Positions 1 to 6,487 of a DNA stretch of 6,834 nucleotides are shown piece by piece. Source of the DNA: Archangium sp. (lineage in GTDB: Bacteria; Myxococcota; Myxococcia; Myxococcales; Myxococcaceae). The stretch lies in NCBI GenBank assembly GCA_016793585.1, contig JAEUJR010000475.1:1-6834 (forward strand), written 5' to 3'. A program made the position numbers and the translations under genes. The stretch's first letter is position 1. The number at the start of each line of letters is the position of its first letter. The notes below the pieces were generated by a model. The model saw only the letters and a program-made list of their open reading frames with translations. It was not told the origin of the DNA and did no database searches.

Positions 1-380
1 CCGAGCAGTCGCTGACGCAGCTTCACGCCGGCCACGTGCAGGAACGCCTCGCGGAGCAGCTTGTCGACCACCGCCCAGTCGGGCTTCTCGTCGAGCACCA
101 CGCCAACCCACCCCGCGCTGCCGACGTATGGCGGCCTGAAGAACCTCGCCGCGTCGAGCTCGATCAGATCCTGCTGAACGCCCGGAGGTTGCGGCAGCCA
201 GACCGACAGGTGCTCCGCGCCGTGGTGGTGATCATCGAGCGAGGCGAAGCACTTTCCCTTGCCGGCGAACCAGTTCGGCTCGCCATGCGACAGCCGCTCG
301 ACCGCGTCGGGAAACGAAAGACACCGCTGGCGCAGCTTCTCGACGATCGCTTCGGCCTTCTTGCTTCGGGCTGGCTTCAT
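1..380 (-). CDS. MmcQ/YjbR-like (DUF419-type) protein, C-terminus cut by window edge
   Basis: The 126 codons visible in the window resemble the MmcQ/YjbR family, small single-domain proteins with a fold likened to the double-wing DNA-binding fold; no biochemical activity is firmly established for the family. Family-like landmarks are HGEPNWFAGKGKCFASLDD near residues 34-52, a VWLPQPPGVQQDLI stretch near 62-75, FFRPPYVGSAGWVGV near 82-96 and DW followed by LLREAF near 103-113. Members are typically about 115-130 residues, so only a few residues are probably missing. The ATG at 380 is forced: an in-frame TGA lies 13-15 bases upstream and no other start codon falls between. A short purine run (GGAG, complement of 385-388) sits 4 nt before it. 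It lies 30 bp after lpxC on the same strand and is probably co-transcribed. Family call fairly sure; function unknown. Confidence 0.8.
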   Translation of the reverse strand, partial: MKPARSKKAEAIVEKLRQRCLSFPDAVERLSHGEPNWFAGKGKCFASLDDHHHGAEHLSVWLPQPPGVQQDLIELDAARFFRPPYVGSAGWVGVVLDEKPDWAVVDKLLREAFLHVAGVKLRQRLL

Positions 381-410
381 CGCGCTCCACCGTCAGCGAA
401 GCGCAGCGAC

Positions 411-1349
411 TCACGCCGCGTGGGGCGCGAGCACTCCGGCGAGATCGTTCACCTCGAGGCGCGCGTTCGACAGGTCGCGGCCTCGGGCACGAACGACTTC
501 GTAGTTCTGAGGGTCGCTGAGCACCTTCGCGACGAGCCGCTGGTTCAGCGCGTGGCCCGTCTTGTAGGCCGTCATCGCGCCGATCACCGGCTTGCCGAGC
601 AGCGCCACGTCTCCGAGCGCGTCGAGCAGCTTGTGGCGCACGAACTCGTCGGGGAACCGAAGGCCCTCGGGGTTCAGGATCGAGAAGTCGTCGACGACCA
701 CCGCGTTGTCGAGCGAGCCGCCGCGGGCCAGGCCCATCTGGCGAAGACGATCGACGTCACGCAGAAACCCGAACGTGCGGGCGCGCGCGACTTCACGAAC
801 GAAGGAGTGATCGCTGAACTCGAGCGTGAACTGCTGATCGGAGATCAGCGGGTGCTTGAAGTCGATGGTGCAGTCGATGCGGAAGCGGCGCGAAGGCGAG
901 AACGTGGCGTGCTTGTCGCCGTCGACCACCGTGACCGAGCGCTTGATGACGATGAACTGCTTGAACTCTTCCTGCGTGCGAATGCCGACGTCGCTGATGA
1001 GGCGCGCGAAGGGCTCGGCGCTGCCATCGACGATGGGAACTTCGGGGCCGTCGATCTCGATGCGCAGGTTGTCGATGCCCAGGCCGCTCAGCGCAGCCAG
1101 CAGGTGCTCGACGGTGGCGACGCGCGCCTTGCCGTGACCCAGCGTGGTCGCCAGCGAGGTGTCGACGACGTATTCAGAACGAACGGGAATGACGGGCTTG
1201 TCAGCGAGGTCGGTGCGGACGAACACGAGGCCGTGATCGGCGGGCGCCGGAATGAGCCGCAACGTCACGGGTTGGCCGGAATGAAGCCCGACGCCCTCGA
1301 TCGACGCTGCGCGCTGGAGTGTGCGCTGTTGGAAACTGTCACCGGCCAT
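411..1349 (-). CDS. lpxC: UDP-3-O-acyl-N-acetylglucosamine deacetylase LpxC
   Basis: LpxC is the cytoplasmic zinc amidase that removes the acetyl group from UDP-3-O-acyl-GlcNAc, the committed step of lipid A synthesis. The 312-residue product matches the usual length (about 300-310). Both halves of the duplicated LpxC fold are present. The motif VEHLLAALSGLGIDNL gives E81 and H82; RARTFGF gives T194; RHKLLDALGD gives the zinc ligands H239 and D243 with K240; KTGHALN gives H266. These match the E. coli residues E78, H79, T191, H238, K239, D242 and H265 as I recall them. The frame stays open upstream to an ATG at 1397, but family N-termini begin close to QQRTLQRAASIEGVGLHSG, so the ATG at 1349 is preferred. 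A strong GAGGGAGG ribosome-binding sequence (complement of 1362-1369) precedes it with a longish 12-nt spacer. All key residues are intact. Confidence 0.97.
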   Translation of the reverse strand: MAGDSFQQRTLQRAASIEGVGLHSGQPVTLRLIPAPADHGLVFVRTDLADKPVIPVRSEYVVDTSLATTLGHGKARVATVEHLLAALSGLGIDNLRIEIDGPEVPIVDGSAEPFARLISDVGIRTQEEFKQFIVIKRSVTVVDGDKHATFSPSRRFRIDCTIDFKHPLISDQQFTLEFSDHSFVREVARARTFGFLRDVDRLRQMGLARGGSLDNAVVVDDFSILNPEGLRFPDEFVRHKLLDALGDVALLGKPVIGAMTAYKTGHALNQRLVAKVLSDPQNYEVVRARGRDLSNARLEVNDLAGVLAPHAA

Positions 1350-1361
1350 GACGTGTGTGCG

Positions 1362-1369
1362 CCTCCCTC
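1362..1369 (-). promoter_or_regulatory. Ribosome-binding site of lpxC
   Basis: The minus strand reads GAGGGAGG, a near-perfect Shine-Dalgarno sequence, 12 nt before the ATG at 1349. It supports that start over the upstream ATG at 1397, which lies beyond this site. The spacer is longer than the usual 5-9 nt, so translation may be moderate; no alternative start codon lies between the site and 1349. Confidence 0.6.
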
Positions 1370-1446
1370 TTGCTGCGGCGCGTTGTGTTTTCAACACCTA
1401 TGCCACCAAATTGGCGGTTCGTCTCGCAAAAACCTGCGGAATCTCT

Positions 1447-1470
1447 CGGTGGAGCACGTATGCACCACCG
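1447..1470. promoter_or_regulatory. Imperfect 24-bp palindrome, candidate operator upstream of lpxC
   Basis: The arms are CGGTGG, an A, then GCA; loop CGTA; then TGC, an A, and CCACCG. Nine of ten arm positions pair and a single A-A mismatch interrupts them. It is not followed by a T-run on either strand, so a terminator is unlikely. It lies 98 bp before the lpxC start, in a position where a repressor or activator site would affect lpxC transcription. The dyad is seen directly; its role is inference. Confidence 0.35.
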
Positions 1471-1523
1471 TGAAAAACCCACGTCGCGACAGCAATGGCA
1501 CAAATTCACGAGGTTGCCGCTCT

Positions 1524-1546
1524 GACAGCCCTGTCGTGTCGGACAG
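1524..1546. repeat. Clustered GACAG/CTGTC inverted pentamers after ruvB stop
   Basis: GACAG (1524-1528), CTGTC (1531-1535) and GACAG (1542-1546) alternate, so the middle copy can pair with either neighbour (loops of 2 and 6 nt). The cluster begins 4 bp past the ruvB stop codon. Mutually exclusive small hairpins in the ruvB 3' end, or a protein site, are possible; the arms are only five bases so chance is a real alternative. Confidence 0.25.
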
Positions 1547-1549
1547 AAA

Positions 1550-2602
1550 TCAGCTGCCAGAACCGCCCTGGAACAGGTCGTTCTGGGCCTCGCGGCGGGG
1601 CGCCAGCTTGCCGAAGTACTCGTAGGCGCGAGCAGTCGCCATGCGGCCACGCGGCGTGCGGTGAAGGAAGCCCTCCTGCAGCAGGTAGGGCTCGTAGACG
1701 TCTTCGATGGTGTCGCGCTCTTCGCCAATGGCGGCGGCGATCGTCTCGACGCCGACGGGGCCACCACCAAACTTGTCGATGATGGTCTGGAGAATCTGCC
1801 GGTCCATTCGATCGAGGCCCGAGGCGTCGATGTCGAGTCGAGCCAGCGCCGTGTGCGCGAGCGAGCGAGTAATCGTGCCATCACCTTCGACCTCGGCGAA
1901 GTCGCGCAGGCGGCGGAGCAACCGGTTCGCGATGCGCGGCGTGCCTCGAGAGCGCTTCGCCACCTCTTGCGCCCCCTCGGCGTCGAGCTCGATCTCGAGA
2001 ATGCCGGCCGAGCGCGTGAGGATCTTCTGCAGCTGCGCCGCGTCGTAGTACTCGAGGCGCTCCTGAATCTGAAACCGATCGCGGAGCGGAGAGGTGAGCA
2101 ACCCCGTGCGCGTCGTCGCTCCGATGAGCGTGAACGGCGGCAGATCGATCTTCATCGCGCGCGCGGCGGGCCCGGTGTCGATGGTGACGTCGAGCCGGAA
2201 GTCCTCCATCGCCGGGTAGAGGTACTCCTCGACCGCTGCCGAGAGCCGGTGGATCTCGTCGATGAAGAGCACGTCGCGCGGCGCGAGGTTGGTGAGCAGG
2301 CCGGCGAGATCGCCCTTCTTCTCGAGCGCAGGCCCGCTGGTGACGTGCAGGCCGACGCCGAGCTCGGTCGCGATGATGTGCGCGAGCGACGTCTTGCCCA
2401 GGCCAGGCGGCCCCGAGAACAGACAGTGATCGAGCGACTCCCCGCGCCGCTTCGCGGCCTTCACGTACACCTTGAGCTTCTCGACGACGCGCGTCTGGCC
2501 CACGTACTCGCCGAAGCCGCGCGGGCGCAGCGACGCCTCGAGCCGCACCTCGTCGGTCGCGATGCCCGGGTTCAGCTCTTCGCCCTCACGTGTACGCGCC
2601 AT
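1550..2602 (-). CDS. ruvB: Holliday junction branch migration ATPase RuvB
   Basis: RuvB is the hexameric AAA+ motor that pumps DNA through RuvA-bound Holliday junctions during recombinational repair. The 350-residue product is of family length. Visible elements are Walker A GPPGLGKT (64-71), Walker B VLFIDEIH (111-118), sensor 1 GATTR (161-165), the arginine finger in SPLRDRF (R174, the same number as in E. coli) and sensor 2 [18 protein letters not shown] (219-236). The C-terminal winged-helix domain contains [23 protein letters not shown] (267-289), [19 protein letters not shown] (294-312) and RTPRGR (315-320). The frame is open to an ATG at 2794, but that would overlap the divergent gene and adds low-complexity sequence; [12 protein letters not shown] at 2602 matches family N-termini. 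No strong Shine-Dalgarno precedes it, only a weak GAAGA. ruvA is not adjacent upstream. All motor residues are intact. Confidence 0.97.
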   Translation of the reverse strand: MARTREGEELNPGIATDEVRLEASLRPRGFGEYVGQTRVVEKLKVYVKAAKRRGESLDHCLFSGPPGLGKTSLAHIIATELGVGLHVTSGPALEKKGDLAGLLTNLAPRDVLFIDEIHRLSAAVEEYLYPAMEDFRLDVTIDTGPAARAMKIDLPPFTLIGATTRTGLLTSPLRDRFQIQERLEYYDAAQLQKILTRSAGILEIELDAEGAQEVAKRSRGTPRIANRLLRRLRDFAEVEGDGTITRSLAHTALARLDIDASGLDRMDRQILQTIIDKFGGGPVGVETIAAAIGEERDTIEDVYEPYLLQEGFLHRTPRGRMATARAYEYFGKLAPRREAQNDLFQGGSGS

Positions 2603-2641
2603 GCGGGGCGGTCTTCTAGCACCGGTTTCCGTGACGGGCGG

Positions 2642-2655
2642 CCGCTCGTGAGCGG
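2642..2655. promoter_or_regulatory. Inverted repeat in the ruvB / lipoprotein divergent promoter region
   Basis: CCGCTC-GT-GAGCGG is a perfect 6-bp dyad with a 2-nt centre, in the 67-bp gap (2603-2669) between two divergent start codons. A two-base loop makes an RNA hairpin poor, so a protein-binding site is the likelier role if it is functional. It abuts TAGCAT (2656-2661), a 4/6 match to a -10 box, which would place the plus-strand transcription start next to the ATG at 2670 and give an almost leaderless transcript; no good -35 accompanies it. In such a short gap any regulator could affect both genes. Confidence 0.3.
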
Positions 2656-2669
2656 TAGCATGCGCGCCC

Positions 2670-3665
2670 ATGCGCATCTCTCTGGTGCTCCCCTTCTTCC
2701 TGCTCGTGGGCTGCGTCGTGCCGCGATCGATGACGCTCGGCATGATGGCGGCGCCCGTCGGCCGCGGCACCGAGGTCGGTGTCTTCTCGGGCATCGGCTA
2801 CGGCGCGCAGACAGGCCCCATCGTCACCAACACCAACCCCGTCACCGGCGAGCAGACGAACTCGCAGACGCAGAACCGGGTGTTCAACATTCCCGCGTTC
2901 GAGGCCAACGTGCAGAAGGGCTTCACCGATCACTTCGCGCTCAACGTGCACGTCTCGCCGGCCGGCATTCAGCCCGGCCTGAAGTGGACGGTGAACAAGT
3001 CGCGCGTGGCGCACTTCGCGATCCTCCCTGCGGTGGCGTTCGGCTACGGCTCGGTCGGCACGTCTGACTTCGTCGCGCAGGCCACCGGCGCACAGACCGA
3101 GGTGAACCCGCGCGCCACCACCAGCTTCACCTTCCTCGGAGGGCTCAAGCTGCTCGTCAGCCACCGCTCGGGCTTCTACGCGGGCGTGGGCTACGACTTC
3201 GTCTTCAATCGCTCGAACTCCAGCTCGGCGCCAAACGCGAGCGCCGACCGCACCGATCAGATCACCCAGACCATGACCCATCAGATCATGACGGCCGTCG
3301 GCTTCTCGATCGCCCTCGGCACGGTCTCGATTCGGCCCGAGATCGCGGTGTCGGTGAACCCCGCGCTGTCGCAGACCATCAGTTCGCGCGTCGGCGCGAT
3401 GTCGACGGGAGAGATTCAGCTCAACGGTGGCTTCGCGTGGGCGATTCTGCCCGGCTTCACGATCGCGGTCGGCACGCCGCCGACGAAGGCCCAGGCCGAA
3501 GCAGAAGACGAAGATGACGACTCGAAGAAGAGCGACGACGCCGAAGAAGAGGAAGAAGAGAAGCCGGCGAAGCGAGGCCCCGCGCGGAAGAAGACGGGTG
3601 ACGAAGACGACGACGACAGGCCGCGCAAACGCCGTGGCTCGGGCGACGACGAGGCCGACGAATGA
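2670..3665 (+). CDS. Predicted outer-membrane lipoprotein with beta-rich domain and charged C-terminal tail
   Basis: I do not recognise a named family. The 331-residue product begins with a short lipoprotein signal: MR, a hydrophobic stretch, and lipobox LVGC with the lipidated cysteine at residue 15. The residue after Cys is Val, not the Asp inner-membrane retention signal, so outer-membrane sorting is expected. Residues 30-270 alternate Gly/aromatic/hydrophobic strands ([41 protein letters not shown]), resembling an outer-membrane beta-barrel or barrel-like protein. Residues 276-331 form a tail of Asp/Glu runs alternating with Lys/Arg clusters, almost certainly disordered. A barrel with a lipobox is unusual, so cleavage by signal peptidase II should be treated as predicted only. 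No Shine-Dalgarno is visible before ATG 2670. It is the first gene of the plus-strand run and overlaps the next gene by 4 nt (ATGA). Confidence 0.8.
   Translation: MRISLVLPFFLLVGCVVPRSMTLGMMAAPVGRGTEVGVFSGIGYGAQTGPIVTNTNPVTGEQTNSQTQNRVFNIPAFEANVQKGFTDHFALNVHVSPAGIQPGLKWTVNKSRVAHFAILPAVAFGYGSVGTSDFVAQATGAQTEVNPRATTSFTFLGGLKLLVSHRSGFYAGVGYDFVFNRSNSSSAPNASADRTDQITQTMTHQIMTAVGFSIALGTVSIRPEIAVSVNPALSQTISSRVGAMSTGEIQLNGGFAWAILPGFTIAVGTPPTKAQAEAEDEDDDSKKSDDAEEEEEEKPAKRGPARKKTGDEDDDDRPRKRRGSGDDEADE
3495..3662 (+). other. Low-complexity segment encoding the acidic/basic tail
   Basis: The reading frame here is built almost only from GAA/GAG/GAC and AAG/CGC codons, giving purine-rich strand bias and short GAAGA/GACGAC repeats. 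The encoded residues 276-331 include EDEDDD, EEEEEE, DEDDDD and RPRKRRG blocks. Such tracts are prone to slippage and make strong shadow frames on both strands. The purine-rich end (GAGG at 3651-3654) also serves as ribosome-binding site of the next gene, 7 nt before its ATG. Confidence 0.6.
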
Positions 3666-4711
3666 CGTTCGAGGCACTCGAAGGCGGGCTGCGCGAGGCG
3701 TGGAGCGAACCCCTGCCGGCGGAGCGGCTGCGCAGGTTGCGAAGCGCCGCCGAGGCCACCCGCGAGCGGCTGATCGCCGACGGCCCGGTGCTCTCGTGCT
3801 CCACCCACAAGCTCGTCACCTTCCCCTACCCGACCGCCTATGCGTTCTCGAGCGGGGCCGCGTCGCCTGCACCGTTCGTGATGATGACGAACCGCATGCA
3901 GATCGTTCAGTTCGAGCACGAAGGCCGCCGCAAGACGCTGCTCTTCAACCCCAGCGACATCGAGGCGAATCGCTCGGCCACCTTCTTCGCCGATCTCGCC
4001 ACCCGCTTCGGCGAGTTCCTCTCGCGCAAGGTGATCCCCACCAACCACGGCACGGTCGAAGACGCGGTGCGCGGGGCCGGCCTCACGCCAGCCGACGTCG
4101 ACTTCATCGCCTTCGATCACCTGCACGTTCAAGATCTGCGGCGCTGGCTCGGCGGGCCCGCGCCCTACTTCCCCAACGCGAAGCTGCTCGTGATGCGAGA
4201 GGAGTGGCTCACCGCGAAGGACCTGCACCCGATGAACGCCGTCTGGTACGTGCCCCACGGCTGCGAGATTCCCGAAGCGCGTGTCGTGCAGCTCGACGGT
4301 GACGTGAAGCTCGGCCGCGGGCTCGCCATGCTGTCCACCCCCGGCCACACCCGCGGCAACATGTCGTTGTGCGTGGTGACGCCGAAGGGCCCGTTCGTCG
4401 TGAGCGAGAACGGCGTGTCACCCGAGAGCTACGCCCCGCTGCAGTCGCGAATCGCCGGCGTGCGTGGCTACGCCGAGCAGATGGGCTTCGAGGTCGTGCT
4501 CAACGGCAACACCCGTGAAGACTCGCTCGATCAGTACTCGTCGATGATCGTCGAGAAGATCGTGGCGGGCCCATCGCACGTCGACCCGGCCTTCCCCGCG
4601 CTGGCGAACTCGTCCGAGCTGACGGCCTCGCTCTTCGCTCCCGGCCTCGCGCCGACCTTCACGTTCACCCCGATGGACGTGGGCGTGCATGTGCCCACCC
4701 CGAAGCCCTGA
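3662..4711 (+). CDS. Metallo-beta-lactamase-fold protein with non-canonical metal motif
   Basis: The 349-residue product has the layout of an MBL-fold hydrolase, preceded by about 70 residues of N-terminal extension. The core includes a beta segment KTLLFNPSD (91-99), where the family places a Asp-bearing strand, DVDFIAFDHLHVQD (145-158) in the position of the metal motif, and STPGHTRGNMSLCV (225-238), which matches the conserved second histidine loop (H229). The usual HxHxDH is altered: H153 and H155 are kept but the next two ligands read Gln157 and Asp158. The usual Asp after the second loop is replaced by SENG (248-251), with Glu249 as a possible substitute. It may bind one metal, bind metals differently, or be non-catalytic. 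Substrate cannot be predicted. No signal peptide is seen, so it is probably cytoplasmic. ATG 3662 overlaps the upstream stop (ATGA), and 13 nt separate it from the next gene. Confidence 0.75.
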   Translation: MTFEALEGGLREAWSEPLPAERLRRLRSAAEATRERLIADGPVLSCSTHKLVTFPYPTAYAFSSGAASPAPFVMMTNRMQIVQFEHEGRRKTLLFNPSDIEANRSATFFADLATRFGEFLSRKVIPTNHGTVEDAVRGAGLTPADVDFIAFDHLHVQDLRRWLGGPAPYFPNAKLLVMREEWLTAKDLHPMNAVWYVPHGCEIPEARVVQLDGDVKLGRGLAMLSTPGHTRGNMSLCVVTPKGPFVVSENGVSPESYAPLQSRIAGVRGYAEQMGFEVVLNGNTREDSLDQYSSMIVEKIVAGPSHVDPAFPALANSSELTASLFAPGLAPTFTFTPMDVGVHVPTPKP

Positions 4712-4713
4712 CT

Positions 4714-4717
4714 GGAG
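4714..4717 (+). promoter_or_regulatory. Ribosome-binding site deciding the SRPBCC gene start
   Basis: GGAG lies 7 nt before the ATG at 4725, directly after the upstream stop codon (4709-4711). It favours this start over the in-frame ATG at 4689, which would lie inside the upstream gene and add 12 residues (MCPPRSPDWSHA) that do not fit the domain. Confidence 0.6.
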
Positions 4718-4724
4718 CCACGCC

Positions 4725-5255
4725 ATGCGCCTCGATGTGTCGGTCGACATTCCCTTCTCGCGCGAGAAGGTCTTCAAGGCGTACCGCGACGATCTGCCGA
4801 AGCTGGTGCCGTACCTCGAGAACGTGCGCGCGATCACGGTGACGTCGCGCACCGACGAAGGCCCGATCGTCAAGCTGGTGAACCGCTGGAAGGGCGGCGG
4901 CGAGATTCCTTCGGTCGTGCGCAAGGTCGTCAGCGAAGATCTGATGGAGTGGGACGATCTCGCGACGTGGAACGAGACCGACTTCACCTGCCAGTGGAAG
5001 ACCGTCGTGCCCGCGTTCAGAGAGGCGCTCGACGCGCAGGGCACGAACACCTTCACGGCGGTGGGCGACGGCGCGATGCGCTTCACCATTCGGGGCGAGC
5101 TGAAGGTCGACGCGTCGAAGGTGCGCGGAGTGCCGCGGCTGCTGGCAGGCACCATCGGGCCCGCCATCGAGTCGTTCCTCGTCGGGCGCATTCAGCCCAA
5201 CTTCCTCACGGTGGCGAAGGGCGTCGAGCGCTGGCTTCGTGAGGGCCAGGGCTGA
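4725..5255 (+). CDS. SRPBCC/START-like domain protein (DUF2505-like)
   Basis: The 176-residue product begins MRLDVSVDIPFSREKVFKAY, the typical first strand and helix of SRPBCC (Bet v1/START-like) domains, which form a deep hydrophobic pocket for lipids or other small hydrophobic ligands. The middle is beta-rich (ITVTSRTDEGPIVKLVNRW at 37-55, METDFTCQW-like strands near 80-91, FTAVGDGAMRFTIRGEL near 110-126), and it ends in a long amphipathic helix (about 136-173), as the fold requires. The overall length and order resemble DUF2505-type proteins; the family assignment is moderate and the ligand is unknown. No signal peptide is visible. It starts 13 nt after the MBL-fold gene, and its stop overlaps the ATPase start by one base (TGATG), so it is probably translated from the same message as both. 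Confidence 0.7.
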   Translation: MRLDVSVDIPFSREKVFKAYRDDLPKLVPYLENVRAITVTSRTDEGPIVKLVNRWKGGGEIPSVVRKVVSEDLMEWDDLATWNETDFTCQWKTVVPAFREALDAQGTNTFTAVGDGAMRFTIRGELKVDASKVRGVPRLLAGTIGPAIESFLVGRIQPNFLTVAKGVERWLREGQG

Positions 5256-6487
5256 TGTACGTTCACGACCTGAAGCTCTCGGGTATTCGCACCTTCGAGG
5301 CCGCTGCGCTCGCGTTCCAGGCGCCCGACTCGAAAGACACCAGGCCCGGCCTGCCCAACGTCACGCTCGTCGTCGGAGCCAACGGCGCCGGCAAGTCGAC
5401 GGTGCTGCGCAGCATCGCGCTCGCGGCGATCGCCCCCGTGTTGTCGTCGTCGGGCTTCGTGGCGAGATCGATCGCGCGGCGAACGAAGCGCGACAGCGTG
5501 AAGGGCGTGATGGACGCGACCTTCACCTTCAGCGCCGAAGACGTGGGCGCCCGAGGCCGCTGGCGCTCGACCGTCGAGGTGCTGCCGCCCCGCAGCGGGT
5601 GGATCGACCGGCTCTCGAGCAACGAAGCTCCGCCCTGGAGCGAGACGCTGTGGGAGTCGGGCTCGGCTGGCTTCTTCGTCGTCGGCTATGGCGCGACCCG
5701 GCGGGTCGAGAGCAGCAGATCCTCCGGGTCGTTCGCTCAAGAGAAGGAGCGGCACCCCCGCTTCCTCCGCGTCGCGAGCCTCTTCGAAGAGTCGGTGGTG
5801 TTGCGCCCGCTCTCGTCGTGGCTGCCGAACTGGAAGAACCCCGGCCGCCGCAAGCAGGTGATTGGTCTGCTCAACGAGATCGTCGGCAGCGCGAAGCTCG
5901 TCGACGACCCCGGCACCGACGATTCGCTGTTCGACGTCGGAGACGCGCGCGTGCCGTTCGACGCGCTCTCCGATGGCTACCGGGCCTTCATCGGCTGGGT
6001 CGCCGACTTCCTCTTTCACGTCACCCGCGGCGTGCCGTCGGGCCACAAGCTGAACGAGACGGCCGGCATCGCGCTCGTCGACGAGATCGATCTGCACATG
6101 CACCCGCAGTGGCAGCGCGAGGTGTTGCCCAGGCTCGCCGCCGCCCTGCCCCGCATGCAGTTCATCTGCACCACCCACAGCCCGCTCGTCATCGGCTCGG
6201 TGCACCAGAAGAACGTGCTCGTGCTGCGCGACGCCGACGGGAAGACGATCGTCGAACCCGCGCCCATCGAGGTGCACGGCCTGTCGAGCGATCAGATCCT
6301 CACCAGCCCGTACTTCGGCCTCGAGAGCACGCGGGCGCCCGCCTTCGTGGCGCGCCTCGACGAGGTCGCGAAGAAGGCGCGCAGTGGAGACGCGGCGCAG
6401 GCCCGGCAGTACCTGCGCATGCTGAGCCTCGGCGAACGTGCGATCGACACACCCGCGAAGACGAGCCGGAAGAAGGTGCGCCCGTGA
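5255..6487 (+). CDS. ABC-type AAA ATPase, PtuA-like (Septu-type defence)
   Basis: The 410-residue product is an ABC-class ATPase of the AAA_15/AAA_21 kind used by several anti-phage systems. It has the N-terminal strand LKLSGIRTFE (6-15), Walker A GANGAGKST (41-49), the GYGATRR motif (144-150) common in these defence ATPases, a signature-like LSDGYRAF (238-245), Walker B GIALVDEIDLHMHP (271-284) with catalytic Glu277, and the H-switch TTHSP (306-310). No TOPRIM nuclease domain follows, so it is not an OLD nuclease; nor is there a long Rad50-type coiled coil. The C-terminal 60 residues are helical and basic. It is compact for PtuA as I know the family. In Septu the ATPase partners an HNH nuclease, and here an HNH gene follows with a 4-nt overlap. 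A GAGGG ribosome-binding sequence (5241-5245) lies 9 nt before ATG 5255. ATPase call is sure; the Septu label is inference from the pairing. Confidence 0.85.
   Translation: MYVHDLKLSGIRTFEAAALAFQAPDSKDTRPGLPNVTLVVGANGAGKSTVLRSIALAAIAPVLSSSGFVARSIARRTKRDSVKGVMDATFTFSAEDVGARGRWRSTVEVLPPRSGWIDRLSSNEAPPWSETLWESGSAGFFVVGYGATRRVESSRSSGSFAQEKERHPRFLRVASLFEESVVLRPLSSWLPNWKNPGRRKQVIGLLNEIVGSAKLVDDPGTDDSLFDVGDARVPFDALSDGYRAFIGWVADFLFHVTRGVPSGHKLNETAGIALVDEIDLHMHPQWQREVLPRLAAALPRMQFICTTHSPLVIGSVHQKNVLVLRDADGKTIVEPAPIEVHGLSSDQILTSPYFGLESTRAPAFVARLDEVAKKARSGDAAQARQYLRMLSLGERAIDTPAKTSRKKVRP
6468..6476 (+). promoter_or_regulatory. Ribosome-binding site for the GTG start of the HNH gene
   Basis: GGAAGAAGG lies 7 nt before GTG 6484 and inside the end of the ATPase gene. 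The GTG overlaps the ATPase stop (GTGA), a typical coupled junction, and is the first start codon giving the full N-terminal region before the CxxC motif. Coupling would keep nuclease and ATPase in a set ratio. Confidence 0.55.

Larger units (their letters stand above)
1350..1549. other. Non-coding gap between ruvB and lpxC (lpxC leader/promoter region)
   Basis: This 200-bp gap is the longest non-coding stretch in the window and is visibly more A/T-rich than its surroundings, with A/T runs at about 1387-1393, 1408-1412, 1428-1432 and 1473-1477. I see no convincing ORF and no hairpin followed by a T-run on either strand, so no classical terminator for ruvB. It holds several small dyads: a GACAG/CTGTC cluster (1524-1546), an imperfect 24-bp palindrome (1447-1470), CCAA-A-TTGG (1406-1414) and GTGTT-TTC-AACAC (1385-1397). 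The lpxC promoter probably lies here, but I found no sigma70 -35/-10 pair good enough to call. Confidence 0.6.

Noticed and set aside
1390..1405. Sigma-54-like element on the minus strand upstream of lpxC, TGGCATA-GGTG-TTGAA
   Set aside because: The -24 half fits well, but the near-invariant GC of the -12 element is GA, and no enhancer-type site is evident. Chance match is likely.
1524..1546. Intrinsic terminator after ruvB
   Set aside because: The stems are only five base pairs and no T-run follows on the minus strand.
36..1625. Long plus-strand open frame of 529 codons antisense to the YjbR-like gene and lpxC
   Set aside because: It has no recognisable domain, is Arg/Ala/Val-rich as expected from the antisense of GC-rich genes, and lies opposite an unmistakable lpxC.
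1661..3067. Plus-strand open frame of 468 codons across ruvB and the start of the lipoprotein gene
   Set aside because: It is antisense to all the RuvB motor motifs and runs out of frame through the lipoprotein start; composition is that of a shadow frame.
5230..5260. Possible retron (reverse transcriptase and msr/msd RNA) linked to the PtuA/PtuB-like pair
   Set aside because: The SRPBCC gene overlaps the ATPase start by one base, leaving no room for an RNA gene, and no reverse transcriptase motif is found in the window.
5192..6277. Minus-strand open frame of 361 codons opposite the ATPase
   Set aside because: His/Arg/Ala-rich antisense shadow of a gene with clear Walker motifs; no domain seen.
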